Source: Gammaproteobacteria bacterium UBA2679 (GTDB lineage: Bacteria > Pseudomonadota > Gammaproteobacteria > Pseudomonadales > Oleiphilaceae). From it: a DNA stretch of 64,000 nucleotides. Positions 10,976 to 20,226 of the stretch are shown piece after piece. Position numbers and translations under genes: made by a program. The notes under the pieces are model-generated. The model was not told the origin of the DNA and ran no database searches. It was given only the letters and a program-made list of their open reading frames with translations. The DNA lies in contig DEMD01000006.1 of the NCBI GenBank assembly GCA_002354735.1, positions 34,840 to 98,839 on the forward strand, given 5' to 3'. How positions within the stretch are numbered: position 1 is the first letter of the stretch; each line of letters begins with the position of its first letter.

Positions 10976-11725
10976 CTAGAGTTCCTGCGCAGTAGGCCGC
11001 AGAATGATCTCATTGATATCGACATCATGTGGCTGCTCGATGGCAAACACGATGGCGCGCGCAACAGCATCCGGATCGATGGCCACCTTGTACATCTCGT
11101 CCGCTGCCCTGGCCGCCTTCGGATCAGTTATGGTGCTCGTTAGCTCAGTCGCTACAGCGCCAGGCGAGATGTTCGTACTACGAATCTCATCGCCAGCCTC
11201 CATTCTCAGCCCTTCCGACAAGGCCCTTACCGCATATTTAGTTGCGCAGTAGACTGCGGCGCCCTGGAACACCTTATGGCCTGCAACGGAAGACAGGTTG
11301 ATCACATGACCGCTGTGCTGCTCACGCATGGTCGGTAATACAGCGGCGATGCCGTACATCACACCCTTGATGTTGACGTCGATCATCTGCTCCCACTCAT
11401 CCACCTTGAGCTTGTCGAGCGGTGCCAGGGGCATGAGCCCGGCATTATTGACCAGAACGTCGATGCGACCGAATTTGTCTTTCGCAGCCTTCGCCAGGGA
11501 TTCGACCTGCTTGCGGTCAGTCACATCGGTCACCTGATAAATGACTTCTGCGTCCTTGGCGGTGAGTTCTTCTTGCAGGCTCTGCAGGCGCTCTTCACGG
11601 CGAGCTGCCAGTACCAGTCTGGCACCCCGTTCAGCCAGGCGGCGGGCGGTGGCTTCGCCGAGGCCGCTGCTGGCGCCAGTGATGATGACGACTTTACCCT
11701 TTATTGAATCTGTTACTTTGCTCAT
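10976..11725 (-). CDS. SDR-family NAD(P)-dependent oxidoreductase
   Basis: Classical short-chain dehydrogenase/reductase of 249 residues. The nucleotide-binding motif is [19 protein letters not shown] follows, and the catalytic Ser-Tyr-Lys set is INLSSVAG plus YCATKYAV. The ATG at 11725 has GGAG at seven bases; the frame extends further upstream but lacks the family start. It lies directly downstream of an Old Yellow Enzyme gene, so it may act on related carbonyl or enone substrates. Confidence 0.92.
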   Translation of the reverse strand: MSKVTDSIKGKVVIITGASSGLGEATARRLAERGARLVLAARREERLQSLQEELTAKDAEVIYQVTDVTDRKQVESLAKAAKDKFGRIDVLVNNAGLMPLAPLDKLKVDEWEQMIDVNIKGVMYGIAAVLPTMREQHSGHVINLSSVAGHKVFQGAAVYCATKYAVRALSEGLRMEAGDEIRSTNISPGAVATELTSTITDPKAARAADEMYKVAIDPDAVARAIVFAIEQPHDVDINEIILRPTAQEL

Positions 11726-11756
11726 ATCAATACTCCTTGAATGGTTTTCGTGAGAA

Positions 11757-12878
11757 TCAGCTAGTGGCTTCAGCTTCTTCCAGTGCCGGATAATCGGTAT
11801 AGCCGCGCTCGTCGCCGCCATAGAAGGTGTCGCCATCCCAATCGTTCAACGGTGCGTTCTGACGGAAGCGCTCTGCAAGATCCGGATTCGAGATATAGAG
11901 ACGTCCGAAGGTGACGAGGTCGCAGCGACCAGCACTGATACGCTTGCGAGCTTCGTCGGCGCTGTAGTCGCCGTTGGCGATATAGGTGCCCTTGAAGCCG
12001 GCCTTGATCGCATCGATGACCTCCTCTGGGCGACCATCTGCATGATTACCCTGAAACGAATCCTCTACGACCTCGATATAGGCGATACCCATATCGTTCA
12101 ATTGCTTGGCAAATTCGCCGAAGGTTTCCAGCGGGTTTTCGTCGTACATGTCGTTGAAGCTACCGGTCGGGCTGACACGAATGCCGACCTTGTCCTTACC
12201 CCACACATCGACGACGGCTTGCACGACCATCAGTGGCAGGCGCAGGCGATTCTCGAGCGAGCCTCCGAACTCATCGGTGCGCTTGTTGCTGCCGCTCTTG
12301 AGAAACTGGTCCAGGAGATAGCCGTTGGCCCCATGAACTTCCACCCCATCGAACCCGGCCTCTTTGGCATTCTGCGCGCCCTTGCGGAACTGTTCGACGA
12401 TGTCCTGAATCTCCTCAGTCCTCAGCGCTCTCGGCTCTGGAATCTCAACCATGCCTGACTCCGCGCTGACGAAAGTTTTAGCACCTTCGGGCTTGATAGC
12501 TGAGGGTGCAACCGGTTGCGCACCGTCAGGCTGCAGGTCCGGATGCGAGATTCTACCCACGTGCCAGAGCTGCAGATGAATCCGACCGCCTGCCTTGTGC
12601 ACCGCGTCTGTAACCTTGCGCCAGCCCTGAATCTGATCCGAGGAATGGATGCCCGGCGTAAAAGCATAACCCTTGCCCTGTGGCGAAACCTGGGTGGCCT
12701 CACTGATGATCAGGCCAGCACCAGCGCGCTGCGCGTAGTAACGGGCATTCATGTCGTTGGGGACATCGCCCGGCTGAGATGCTCGTGACCGGGTTAGCGG
12801 TGACATGAGGACGCGATTTGGCAGCGTTAGTGAGCCGATGTCATATGACTGGAACAGGATGTCTTTTGAATCACTCAT
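11757..12878 (-). CDS. Old Yellow Enzyme family alkene reductase (NemA-like)
   Basis: FMN-dependent ene-reductase of 373 residues that reduces activated alkenes, nitro compounds and electrophilic quinones. Recognisable OYE segments are [27 protein letters not shown] and [15 protein letters not shown]. The ATG at 12878 has AAGGAG at a good distance. A palindrome TAGACCAGTCTA lies 44-55 bases upstream, and a related one lies in front of the neighbouring TetR gene, as in a NemR-NemA pair. The physiological substrate is not shown. Confidence 0.93.
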   Translation of the reverse strand: MSDSKDILFQSYDIGSLTLPNRVLMSPLTRSRASQPGDVPNDMNARYYAQRAGAGLIISEATQVSPQGKGYAFTPGIHSSDQIQGWRKVTDAVHKAGGRIHLQLWHVGRISHPDLQPDGAQPVAPSAIKPEGAKTFVSAESGMVEIPEPRALRTEEIQDIVEQFRKGAQNAKEAGFDGVEVHGANGYLLDQFLKSGSNKRTDEFGGSLENRLRLPLMVVQAVVDVWGKDKVGIRVSPTGSFNDMYDENPLETFGEFAKQLNDMGIAYIEVVEDSFQGNHADGRPEEVIDAIKAGFKGTYIANGDYSADEARKRISAGRCDLVTFGRLYISNPDLAERFRQNAPLNDWDGDTFYGGDERGYTDYPALEEAEATS

Positions 12879-12921
12879 AAACAATCTCCTTCTGAATTCA
12901 CTTGATAAAACCAGCTTTGAT

Positions 12922-12933
12922 TAGACCAGTCTA
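12922..12933. promoter_or_regulatory. Candidate TetR operator at the Old Yellow Enzyme gene
   Basis: TAGACCAGTCTA is a near-perfect 12-bp inverted repeat in the promoter region of the ene-reductase gene. It shares TAGACC and GTCTA half-sites with 13555-13569. Recognition by the TetR protein encoded immediately upstream is inferred. Confidence 0.6.
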
Positions 12934-12955
12934 CTAGAAAGGTCGCGAAAAAAAT

Positions 12956-13543
12956 TTACCCAATGCCAAGGCACTGACGAAAGAAGACTCTGACGAAACG
13001 CTCCATCGGCTCAGGCGATTTCAGCACCTTGGCTCGCAGAATGGCGCCTTCCCACCCAGACAGCAGAAGGCTCGCAGCATCAGCCGCATTCACTGAAGCA
13101 TCTACGTCACCAGCCTGCTGAGCCTCTTCGATACATTGCTCGAAGCGCTTTTCCCAGCTATGAAACACTGTATCCAGCCGCTTTCGAAAGGCCTCGTTCT
13201 GCCCTGCCAGCTCCTGGCCCAGGTTGCCGATAAGGCAGCCACGAGTGAGCTCACAGCTGGCCATGGCTTCCAGTCCGATATCGAAATAGGCCTGCAGACG
13301 CTCGACACAAGAGCGAGTCGTGTCTTTCAGAATCGCCTCGAGCTTCGCATCGTACTCTTCCGCAAATGTATCTATTACGGCCAGCCCAAAATCATTCTTG
13401 CTGGCAAAGTAGTGATAGAACGATCCCTTTGGCACACCAGCGGCGGTGAGTACGGCATTGATGCCCGTGGACCCAAAGCCCTTCTGCCCGATAAGTTCGG
13501 CGCCGGTCTGAATGATGTGATTGCGGGTGTCGTTTGATGTCAT
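12956..13543 (-). CDS. TetR-family regulator (NemR-like position)
   Basis: Repressor of 195 residues with an N-terminal TetR helix-turn-helix (GINAVLTAAGVPKGSFYHYF). The frame opens at a GTG at 13594 overlapping the previous stop. The ATG at 13543 gives the family-like N-terminus and leaves the palindrome 13555-13569 in the promoter, so I choose it. Location between a GST and an OYE gene, plus shared palindromes, suggests control of electrophile detoxification. Two Cys residues (C95 and C101 when counted from this start) could sense electrophiles; this is inference. Confidence 0.9.
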   Translation of the reverse strand: MTSNDTRNHIIQTGAELIGQKGFGSTGINAVLTAAGVPKGSFYHYFASKNDFGLAVIDTFAEEYDAKLEAILKDTTRSCVERLQAYFDIGLEAMASCELTRGCLIGNLGQELAGQNEAFRKRLDTVFHSWEKRFEQCIEEAQQAGDVDASVNAADAASLLLSGWEGAILRAKVLKSPEPMERFVRVFFRQCLGIG

Positions 13544-13554
13544 GCGACACATAA

Positions 13555-13569
13555 TAGACCGGTCGTCTA
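13555..13569. promoter_or_regulatory. Candidate TetR operator at the tetR-type gene
   Basis: TAGACCGGTCGTCTA, with TAGAC and GTCTA arms, lies 12 bases before the regulator ATG. The match to 12922-12933 suggests autoregulation together with the ene-reductase gene. Confidence 0.55.
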
Positions 13570-13590
13570 CCAACTGCAAGTCTGGCAGAC

Positions 13591-14469
13591 TCACTGCTCC
13601 GCAGAAGCCCCGAGCTTATCCTGCGTTTTGGTCTCAAAGTCGCTGGCGTCGTGTCGCTCGTGCAGCTGCTCGGCAGGATCACCCCAGGTCCGGTTCACCA
13701 TGCGGCCGCGTTTCACAGCAGGCCTCTGCTCCAGCTCATGAGTCCAGCGCAGCACGTTCTTGTACTTGTGCGCCTCAAGGAATTCAGCAGCTTCATAGAC
13801 CTTGTTCGTGACCAGCGCGCCGTACCAGGGCCAGATGGCAATATCGGCGATACTATAGTCATCACCAGCGATATAACGATTTTCACCCAACTGCCGATCC
13901 AGCACATCCAACTGTCGCTTCACCTCCATTGTATAGCGGTTGATCGGATACGCGTATTTCTCTGGTGCATAGGCATAGAAATGGCCAAAGCCGCCACCGA
14001 GCATCGGCGCGCTGCCCATCTGCCAGAACAGCCAGCACAGACACTCAGTTCGCTTTGCAGGGTCGCTGGGAATGAAGGCCTGAAATTTCTCTGCCAGATA
14101 CAGCAATATTGAGCCAGATTCGAATATGCGCGTGGATGGGCTGGTGCTGTTGTCCAGCATTGCAGGAATTTTCGAGTTTGGATTTACGCCTACGAAGCCA
14201 CTGCCGAACTGGTCGCCTTCAGTGATCTTGATAAGGTGAGCGTCGTATTCAGCACCGGTCTTTCCCAGTGCCAGCAACTCCTCCAGCATGATGGTGACTT
14301 TAACGCCATTAGGAGTGGCGAGCGAGTACAGCTGTAATGGGTGTTGACCTACCGGGAGCTCTTTCTCATGTGTCGGACCGGCTACAGGACGATTGATCTT
14401 GGCGAAGGCGCCGCCGTTTTCCTGATCCCATTCCCAGACTTTTGGCGGTGTATAGATATCGTTGGACAT
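13591..14469 (-). CDS. yghU: Glutathione S-transferase family, YghU-like disulfide-bond oxidoreductase
   Basis: Glutathione-dependent oxidoreductase of 292 residues. The opening YTPPKVWEWDQENGG and the thioredoxin-like segment LYSLATPNGVKVTIMLEEL are characteristic of the YghU/YfcG group, which uses Thr/Asn rather than Cys at the active site. The C-terminal helical domain contains YSIADIAIWPWYG. It precedes the tetR-type gene on the same strand, fitting a thiol and electrophile stress group. Confidence 0.93.
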   Translation of the reverse strand: MSNDIYTPPKVWEWDQENGGAFAKINRPVAGPTHEKELPVGQHPLQLYSLATPNGVKVTIMLEELLALGKTGAEYDAHLIKITEGDQFGSGFVGVNPNSKIPAMLDNSTSPSTRIFESGSILLYLAEKFQAFIPSDPAKRTECLCWLFWQMGSAPMLGGGFGHFYAYAPEKYAYPINRYTMEVKRQLDVLDRQLGENRYIAGDDYSIADIAIWPWYGALVTNKVYEAAEFLEAHKYKNVLRWTHELEQRPAVKRGRMVNRTWGDPAEQLHERHDASDFETKTQDKLGASAEQ

Positions 14470-14712
14470 TGCTGATCCTTGGTCTTCTCATGTTATTGGA
14501 TAGTACGACAGCCTAAAGACTTACAGGGCAAATGACTGCATGCCAAGGCTTAAGGGCCGATGAAACAGACCGCGGATTCGATCCGTCCGGATCCGACTGC
14601 TGTGGCTGCGCTGGCTACGAGCCGATACATTTCTTAACATCTTTAATGTAGAACTCGAAGTGCAGGTCACTAGATTATTCAAAGATCGACCAGTCCACGA
14701 AGTATAAGAACA

Positions 14713-16575
14713 ATGGCATCGAATCGAAGTACGCTTCCTGAAATGACATCTAGTGAGCGGTTCAGTGTAGCCAGGTTACCGGTGGATGAAGACCAACGGC
14801 TCGAAGACCTGTATGCACTGAACATCCTGGATACGGCCCACGAAGAACGTTTCGACGACCTCACACGTCTGGCAGCGAGGATCTTCGATGTGCCATTCGT
14901 TCTTGTCAGCCTGATCGACGCCAACAGACAGTGGTTCAAGTCCTGCCAGGGCCTTGACGTCGACGAGACGCCTCGAGAAGTCTCGTTTTGTAGTCATGCC
15001 ATTCTGGAGGAGCGGCTGCTTGTCATCGAAGATGCGCTGCTCGATGCGAGATTCAGTCAAAACCCCTCTGTCGTTGGTGAACCTGGAATCCGCTTCTACG
15101 CCGGCGCCGTTCTGCGCAGTAGCAAGGGGCGTGCACTGGGCACACTTTGTATTGTGGACACAGTAGCCAGAGTACTGGAGGGCAAAGACCGCGAGTTACT
15201 TCTTCAACTCGCTTCGGTCGTCGAGCGGGAGTTGAATCATGATCTGCAGCTGCACGAACATCGAGAAATCATAGCTCGTGGTGCACTGTATGATCCCGCG
15301 ACGGGTCTTCCGAATCGGCGACTCTTCATAGATCGAGCGTCGGGTTATCTTGCGCAACACGGTACGGCAGTGGTCCTTGTTCTGGGACTCGACGAGTACT
15401 CCAGCGCTATCCTGAGCCTCACGCAGGCCGACCAGCTCAAGCTTGATACAGATATCGCAGAGCGCATCGGCGAGATATTCCAGACTGCGTTTTTCGTTGG
15501 TGCACTTGGCGAGGGTCGGTTCGCAGCCCTCTATCCATGGACACCTGATGGCACCGCCCTCGCGGTCACTGCGCACGCTGTGTATCAGGCCTTTATCGAG
15601 CCGTTGGCGCATGCGCGGCACCGCCTATTGCCAACCGTAGGCGTCAGCATGTCACAGGAAGGCGAAGCCGACATCACCCAGCTTCTAAGACAGGCAGAGC
15701 TTGCGCGCCCCCACCAGATTTCGTCGCCAGACCAGGCGCTCGGCTTGTATTCGTTCAAGATGGGAGAAAATCTCCAGCGCAGCTTTCAGCTCGGGAACCG
15801 CTTGCGCAGTGCGATCGAGGAAGATGCCCTGCGGCTGGTGTATCAGCCGAAGATAAACCTGGAGACAGGATCAATAGCTGGTTTTGAAGCCTTGCTACGT
15901 TGGACAGATGCTGCACTTGGCGAGGTATCTCCAGCGGAATTCATCCCGGCGGCAGAGCATTCCGAACTCATTCTTTCCCTGACCGACTGGGTTCTTCGAG
16001 CCGTATGTCAACAGCTCGTGGAATGGCGCTCCTGTGGCATTGCCATGCAGCCTGTTGCGGTGAACCTGACGGCACAAGACCTGCTTCGCCCTGAGTTCAC
16101 CCTATGGCTCCAGCGGATACTTGCCGAAACCAGGGTTACTGCTGCTGAGCTGGTACTGGAAATTACGGAACGCAGCCTTGTCGATGACGTCATTCAGGCG
16201 GCAGAAAATATGCAGGAGGCCTGCGATCTCGGCTTCAAGTTTCATGTCGATGATTTTGGTACCGGCTACTCATCACTCAGTCAGCTCCACCGCCTGCCGC
16301 TGGCAGCGCTGAAAGTTGATCAATCCTTTGTCAGAGAGCTCGGCAGCGGCAACGGTGGTGAGACTATCTGCCGAAGCATTGTGTCACTTGCGAAGAGTCT
16401 GGGGCTGCAAGTCATTGCGGAGGGCATCGAAACGCATCAGCAGCTGGCAGAGCTGAAGAAAATGAACTGCGATATCACCCAGGGCTTTCTGCTCAGTCGA
16501 CCGCTCGAAGTGAGCGCCGTGGCGCCCTTCATCGAATCCTTTCCTGTGACCTTCCGCAGCACTGCCGTGCACTGA
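14713..16575 (+). CDS. GAF-GGDEF(degenerate)-EAL cyclic-di-GMP signalling protein
   Basis: Cytoplasmic sensor-effector of 620 residues. An N-terminal GAF domain (about 25-165) precedes a GGDEF-like domain (about 195-340) and an EAL domain (about 365-610). The GGDEF signature is replaced by LGEGRF, so cyclase activity is unlikely. The EAL domain keeps GFEALLRW, LEITERS, VDDFGTGYSSL, LKVDQSFV and AEGIET, so c-di-GMP phosphodiesterase activity is expected. No strong ribosome site precedes the ATG; a second in-frame ATG lies ten codons later. The gene stands alone on the plus strand. Confidence 0.93.
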   Translation: MASNRSTLPEMTSSERFSVARLPVDEDQRLEDLYALNILDTAHEERFDDLTRLAARIFDVPFVLVSLIDANRQWFKSCQGLDVDETPREVSFCSHAILEERLLVIEDALLDARFSQNPSVVGEPGIRFYAGAVLRSSKGRALGTLCIVDTVARVLEGKDRELLLQLASVVERELNHDLQLHEHREIIARGALYDPATGLPNRRLFIDRASGYLAQHGTAVVLVLGLDEYSSAILSLTQADQLKLDTDIAERIGEIFQTAFFVGALGEGRFAALYPWTPDGTALAVTAHAVYQAFIEPLAHARHRLLPTVGVSMSQEGEADITQLLRQAELARPHQISSPDQALGLYSFKMGENLQRSFQLGNRLRSAIEEDALRLVYQPKINLETGSIAGFEALLRWTDAALGEVSPAEFIPAAEHSELILSLTDWVLRAVCQQLVEWRSCGIAMQPVAVNLTAQDLLRPEFTLWLQRILAETRVTAAELVLEITERSLVDDVIQAAENMQEACDLGFKFHVDDFGTGYSSLSQLHRLPLAALKVDQSFVRELGSGNGGETICRSIVSLAKSLGLQVIAEGIETHQQLAELKKMNCDITQGFLLSRPLEVSAVAPFIESFPVTFRSTAVH

Positions 16576-16583
16576 CCGAAACA

Positions 16584-16898
16584 CTAGCGTTGCTGTCGCC
16601 TATCAGGCTCGTACGTGTGCAGGAACCTGGTGAAGGTGTCGTTTGGTCTTGTGAGCCCGCAGGCATTTAGCAGCATTCCAATGTTACCGCGATGGTAGGC
16701 GCCGTGGATGATCAGGTGCTGCAGAATTTCTGCTCGGCTCATCGACCCGCCCTCACCGTCTGTGAACTCGAAAGCCAATATCTCACGCAATGACTCTGGC
16801 GCCAGATCACCGACGTAAGCAACGAACCATTCGTCCGAGGCTTGAATATCGGCGCGGAGATTTTTCAACGTAGGTGTCGCCACGGTATTGGTGCTCAC
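16584..16898 (-). pseudogene. C-terminal half of a DinB-family protein (probable remnant)
   Basis: 104 residues beginning at GTG, matching only the second half of DinB/YfiT-like four-helix proteins (the HLIIHGAYHRGNIGMLL segment with its metal-binding HxxxH). The N-terminal half with the first metal His is absent: the frame meets a stop about 15 codons upstream, and no matching segment is seen in other frames. A complete DinB gene lies 0.5 kb upstream on the same strand. It could be a real short protein, but a truncated remnant fits better. Confidence 0.6.
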
Positions 16899-16945
16899 GA
16901 ACGCATGCCCCCTGCCCTGTAGCGAATACCGGGTTCAGGAATTCC

Positions 16946-17413
16946 TCACGAAAATACTGGTTCACAGCGCACCTCACTCTTGACTGATGACGATATGAAG
17001 CATTCGGTATGCGCCTGATGATGCATCGCATTGATATCCGATTGGCTTGGCTGGTTCGTGCCTGAGAAAACCACGCAAGGCCGAAGGGTCACTTCAGTCA
17101 TCGCGAGCTTACCGTCGGCGTTCTTCGCCATCACGCCCGTAGCCTCATCGACGTAGCTGTCGACCACGAAGCCCTTGCTGACAACCATTGAAAGAAACCA
17201 GAGCATATGGCAGCTCGATAGAGAGGCGACGAAGGCCTCCTCAGGATCGACGGCGCTCGCATCTGATAGCGGCACGCGGACTACATGAGGTGAGCTCGAT
17301 GCTTGCACGATGAGTCCACCATCGAAATGCCACTGATGCTTTCGACTGTAGCGATTGTCCGTGAACTTAGCGCCGTCTCGGGTCCAGATTATCTTTGCAG
17401 TGTGCGCTGTCAT
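16946..17413 (-). CDS. OsmC-family protein
   Basis: Peroxide-reducing OsmC/Ohr-fold protein, 155 residues from the ATG at 17413, which overlaps the DinB stop by ATGA. The C-terminal family segment is SLSSCHMLWFLSMVVSKG, with the reactive Cys in SSCH. A second Cys occurs later in the TLRPCVVFSG segment, as in OsmC proteins. The frame continues upstream within the dinB-type gene and is not used. Role in organic hydroperoxide defence is inferred from the family. Confidence 0.9.
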   Translation of the reverse strand: MTAHTAKIIWTRDGAKFTDNRYSRKHQWHFDGGLIVQASSSPHVVRVPLSDASAVDPEEAFVASLSSCHMLWFLSMVVSKGFVVDSYVDEATGVMAKNADGKLAMTEVTLRPCVVFSGTNQPSQSDINAMHHQAHTECFISSSVKSEVRCEPVFS

Positions 17414-17943
17414 ACGGTTTCCTGCGGTATGAGTGTCAGTAAGTCCGTGACGCCAACATCCTGCCCCGCCTGGCTCAGGAGGGTTGTGGTTTGCCCTCGA
17501 TGGTGCGTCTGGTGATTGAAGAAATGCATGATGAGGAAGGCAAGACGCCTGCCTGAGGCAACACCTTTCATGTTTCGATAGCTGAGAACGAAATCCATGC
17601 TTTGGTCGTCTAACGCCCGAACCCATCTTATGATCTGCTCGTCCAACCATCTACGGTGCGCCTGCAGTTCACTGAAATTCTCGAACAGCATTTCGTCGAG
17701 ACTAGCGGGTGTCCGCAATTCGCTGACTTGTCTCAATGTTTCAGCACTCCCAGGATGTGTCGCGAAACGCTTCAACCAGATGGTGTCCCCAACCGCGATA
17801 TGGTTCAGCGTGCCAAGGATAGAGCCGAAAAAAGCGCCTCGAGCTTTGACGAGCTCAATAGTGCTGAGCTGGCTTGCGGCTCCAAAAAGCCTCTCATTCA
17901 TCCATTGGTTGTAAGTGGCCAGTAGCTCAAAATGTTGTTTCAT
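17410..17943 (-). CDS. DinB-family protein (full length)
   Basis: 177-residue four-helix metal-binding protein of the DinB/YfiT-like superfamily. Three expected metal ligands are visible: LNHIAVGD near residue 47, and HFFNHQTHHRGQ near 140-150. Members act in thiol-dependent detoxification, but the substrate is unknown here. It overlaps both neighbours by ATGA (17941-17943 and 17410-17413), forming a tightly coupled three-gene unit with the NTF2-like and OsmC genes. Confidence 0.92.
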   Translation of the reverse strand: MKQHFELLATYNQWMNERLFGAASQLSTIELVKARGAFFGSILGTLNHIAVGDTIWLKRFATHPGSAETLRQVSELRTPASLDEMLFENFSELQAHRRWLDEQIIRWVRALDDQSMDFVLSYRNMKGVASGRRLAFLIMHFFNHQTHHRGQTTTLLSQAGQDVGVTDLLTLIPQETV

Positions 17944-18386
17944 TCCTGAACCTGTTTTTCGTCCGTGTACACATAGCCGGGCGTGTCGTTTCCGGCCTTA
18001 TGATCAATTGTTGCGAAGGCGAGAACCAGATCTTCGACGATTGACAGCAAGTAGGACTCAGTCCATGCCATAACAGGTTCACCGGAGTCACCGAGCAGCG
18101 ACCAGCTCACCGTTGCGAGCGCGCTTTCCAATCCCAGCCAGTTCAGGTCTAGCTCTGAATAGCGGCACTCGTGACACCCTTTCGACCCATATTCATCGAG
18201 AAAGGCCTGAAAATAAGCGCTCAGCCTATCGCGCGTATCGAAGATTGTGCACGATCCATCAAGACTTTTAGCCATGAAAGGCAAGCTGAATTTGGCCGCC
18301 ACCCTGCTACCATCGAAGCTTGCGAACGCTTCCTGAAAGTCGTCAAAATATTCACGAATCAAGATGGTCTTATCCATGATAATCAC
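17940..18386 (-). CDS. NTF2/SnoaL-like protein
   Basis: 148-residue cytoplasmic protein. The pattern of an N-terminal helix (IREYFDDFQEAFASFD), then FSLPFM and a C-terminal beta-rich part (ATVSWSLLGDSGEPVMAWTESYLLS) resembles the NTF2-like fold seen in SnoaL-type proteins. No catalytic residue can be assigned. Its stop overlaps the dinB-type ATG (ATGA), so it opens the three-gene unit. ATG at 18386 is used; an ATG three codons later is equally possible. Confidence 0.75.
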   Translation of the reverse strand: MIIMDKTILIREYFDDFQEAFASFDGSRVAAKFSLPFMAKSLDGSCTIFDTRDRLSAYFQAFLDEYGSKGCHECRYSELDLNWLGLESALATVSWSLLGDSGEPVMAWTESYLLSIVEDLVLAFATIDHKAGNDTPGYVYTDEKQVQE

Positions 18387-18435
18387 CTTCCATGGGCTAG
18401 GAGCGTGTCACGCTAGCTCTATTCACGATAGCTGT

Positions 18436-19071
18436 TCACGCTCTCGGATGAAATTCGCCAGCTCTAGCCACAATAAAGACTGACCCTCTGTCTGGCTGCC
18501 ACTCATGCTCAATAGTGAAGCCCGCAGCTGTCAGCATGGCGATGAGCTCAACTTTATCGAAACGAGCAACGTAAGGCGCAAAGCCCAGCGTCTGCATAAC
18601 TGGAATCAGCAGCCGCCAGTGCAGCTTCATCATGGGTATCAGGCCAGTACTCGAAACGAATATCCCACCTGGCTTGAGCAACTGGCCCACCCTCGCTATC
18701 GCGCCTTCCACGTCCTCCAGAAGATGCAAAATGTTGAGACCTAACACTGCATCGAAGTGTTCGGGTTCGAACTTGAGGCTGTCGAGGGTACCTTGCTGAA
18801 ACTCTACATTTTCGATACCGGCATCGCGAGCCTTGCTGCGTGCAATTTCCAGCATCTTGCCCGAAATGTCGGTCGCGATAATTTCTCGAACATGGGGCGC
18901 GTGAATGAGTGCTGTGCTCCCGGTGCCACAGCCGAACTCCAGTACTGACCAATCAGGCTTGAAATAGCGCTGGGTGATCTTCAACTTCTTTCGATAAGTT
19001 TCTTCGTCGCTAATGGGACTCTTGGCATAGCGAGCCGCCGTCTTGTCCCAAAATGCTTGAGCGCTTTTCAT
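18436..19071 (-). CDS. Class I SAM-dependent methyltransferase
   Basis: 211 residues with the SAM-binding motif I VLEFGCGTGSTALIH, motif II-like IIATDISGKMLEIAR and a later FDAVLGLNILHLL. This is a methyltransf_11/25 type enzyme. The substrate cannot be told. AGGT precedes the ATG. It is separate from the NTF2-like gene by about 50 bases and could share its transcript. Confidence 0.9.
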   Translation of the reverse strand: MKSAQAFWDKTAARYAKSPISDEETYRKKLKITQRYFKPDWSVLEFGCGTGSTALIHAPHVREIIATDISGKMLEIARSKARDAGIENVEFQQGTLDSLKFEPEHFDAVLGLNILHLLEDVEGAIARVGQLLKPGGIFVSSTGLIPMMKLHWRLLIPVMQTLGFAPYVARFDKVELIAMLTAAGFTIEHEWQPDRGSVFIVARAGEFHPRA

Positions 19072-19192
19072 AATACACCTGCTGCGTAAGCGGCAGTCTC
19101 AGGGAAACCATCCTTTGGTCTTGCGCTGTTCATTGGCAGCTCCTGGCAAGCTTGCTGTGAGAATCACGAAGGAAGTCCACAGTATCAGACCT

Positions 19193-19639
19193 TTACCCTG
19201 CACCGGCAACACTTCTGTCGGCCCTGTTGGGCGATGACTTTTTTCTTGGTCCGAATGCCCCAGTGCCAGCGAGGCCAGCGAGACGCAAGAATTTCGGGCA
19301 CTCCATGTGGCTCGGCGCAGAACAGATGGCGGCATGTCGCAGCCCATCACGCATCGCCATCATTTTCTGAATGGTTCGATCAAGCTCATCCGCCTTGTCC
19401 GAAAGGCGCTGTCGATCGATCCGGGGTTGCCCGTCAGGGCCTAGCATCAGGCAGATCTCATCGAGCGAAAATCCCGCTGCTCGGCCAAGCGAGATGAGGG
19501 CCAGTCGCTCAAGAACACTAGCGGCGAACAACCGACGCAGACCTTGCCGGCCCACCGACTTGATCAGCCCCTTTTCTTCATAGTAGCGCAGAGTCGAGGG
19601 AGGCAGACCCGAGCTTTTGGCGACTTTACCGATATCCAT
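19193..19639 (-). CDS. MerR-family regulator
   Basis: 148 residues with an N-terminal MerR helix-turn-helix (GKVAKSSGLPPSTLRYYEEKG) and a coiled-coil dimerisation helix to about 105. Cys residues near the C-terminus (AAICSAPSHMECPKF) may bind a metal or redox signal. It is divergent from the DUF2938/DUF2798 pair; the space between contains a 19-bp-spacer promoter with a dyad, typical of MerR targets. The inducer is unknown. Confidence 0.9.
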   Translation of the reverse strand: MDIGKVAKSSGLPPSTLRYYEEKGLIKSVGRQGLRRLFAASVLERLALISLGRAAGFSLDEICLMLGPDGQPRIDRQRLSDKADELDRTIQKMMAMRDGLRHAAICSAPSHMECPKFLRLAGLAGTGAFGPRKKSSPNRADRSVAGAG

Positions 19640-19648
19640 AAATACACC

Positions 19649-19679
19649 TTGACCTCAAGTTGACTTGAAGTTGTACGCT
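19649..19679 (+). promoter_or_regulatory. MerR-type promoter for the DUF2938 gene
   Basis: A -35 element TTGACC (19649-19654) and a -10 element TACGCT (19674-19679) are separated by 19 bases. The spacer holds the dyad CCTCAAGTTGACTTGAAG (19653-19670). An overlong spacer with a central dyad is the hallmark of promoters that MerR proteins activate by DNA distortion. Confidence 0.65.
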
Positions 19680-19719
19680 GAGTTCGTGCCCAGATCAAGG
19701 GTGTTTATGGAGAGAAGAA

Positions 19720-20217
19720 ATGAACTATCTGATTTCAGCAATCCTTGTCGGACTCGGCGCTACCGTCGTGATGGATTTATGGGTCGCAGTACGTGGTTGG
19801 CTGTTTGGTATCGCGCCTCCGAATTACTGCTTCGTCGGACGATGGGTGGCGCACATGCCGCAGGGGCGTTTTCGTCATCAGCGCATTGCCAGCGCGACCC
19901 GAAAGCGTGGCGAGTGTGCCATCGGATGGACAGCGCACTATCTTATCGGCATCGCCTTCGCAGGCCTGCTTATTGGCTTCTCGGGGCTGGAGTGGATTCA
20001 GCGCCCGACACTTGCGCCAGCCCTCATTATTGGCATCGGCACCGTGTTAGCACCCTTCCTGCTCATGCAGCCCGGTATGGGTGCCGGCCTAGCAGCTTCG
20101 AAAATGCCCAACCCTGCCGCTGCCAGACTGCAAAGCCTCGTAACGCACTCTATTTTCGGACTCGGTCTTTATGCCTCCGCGTGGCTTGCCCAACCCTTAC
20201 TGCTCAAACTCAATTAG
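19720..20217 (+). CDS. DUF2938 membrane protein
   Basis: 165-residue inner-membrane protein with four or five hydrophobic segments. The pattern LGATVVMDLWVAVRGWLFG, FVGRWVAHMPQGRF and LLMQPGMGAGLAASKMPNP matches the DUF2938 family. No function is known. GAGAGAAG precedes the ATG. It is followed nine bases later by a DUF2798 gene, and both are probably controlled by the divergent MerR protein. Confidence 0.88.
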   Translation: MNYLISAILVGLGATVVMDLWVAVRGWLFGIAPPNYCFVGRWVAHMPQGRFRHQRIASATRKRGECAIGWTAHYLIGIAFAGLLIGFSGLEWIQRPTLAPALIIGIGTVLAPFLLMQPGMGAGLAASKMPNPAAARLQSLVTHSIFGLGLYASAWLAQPLLLKLN

Positions 20218-20226
20218 GAGACTTAC

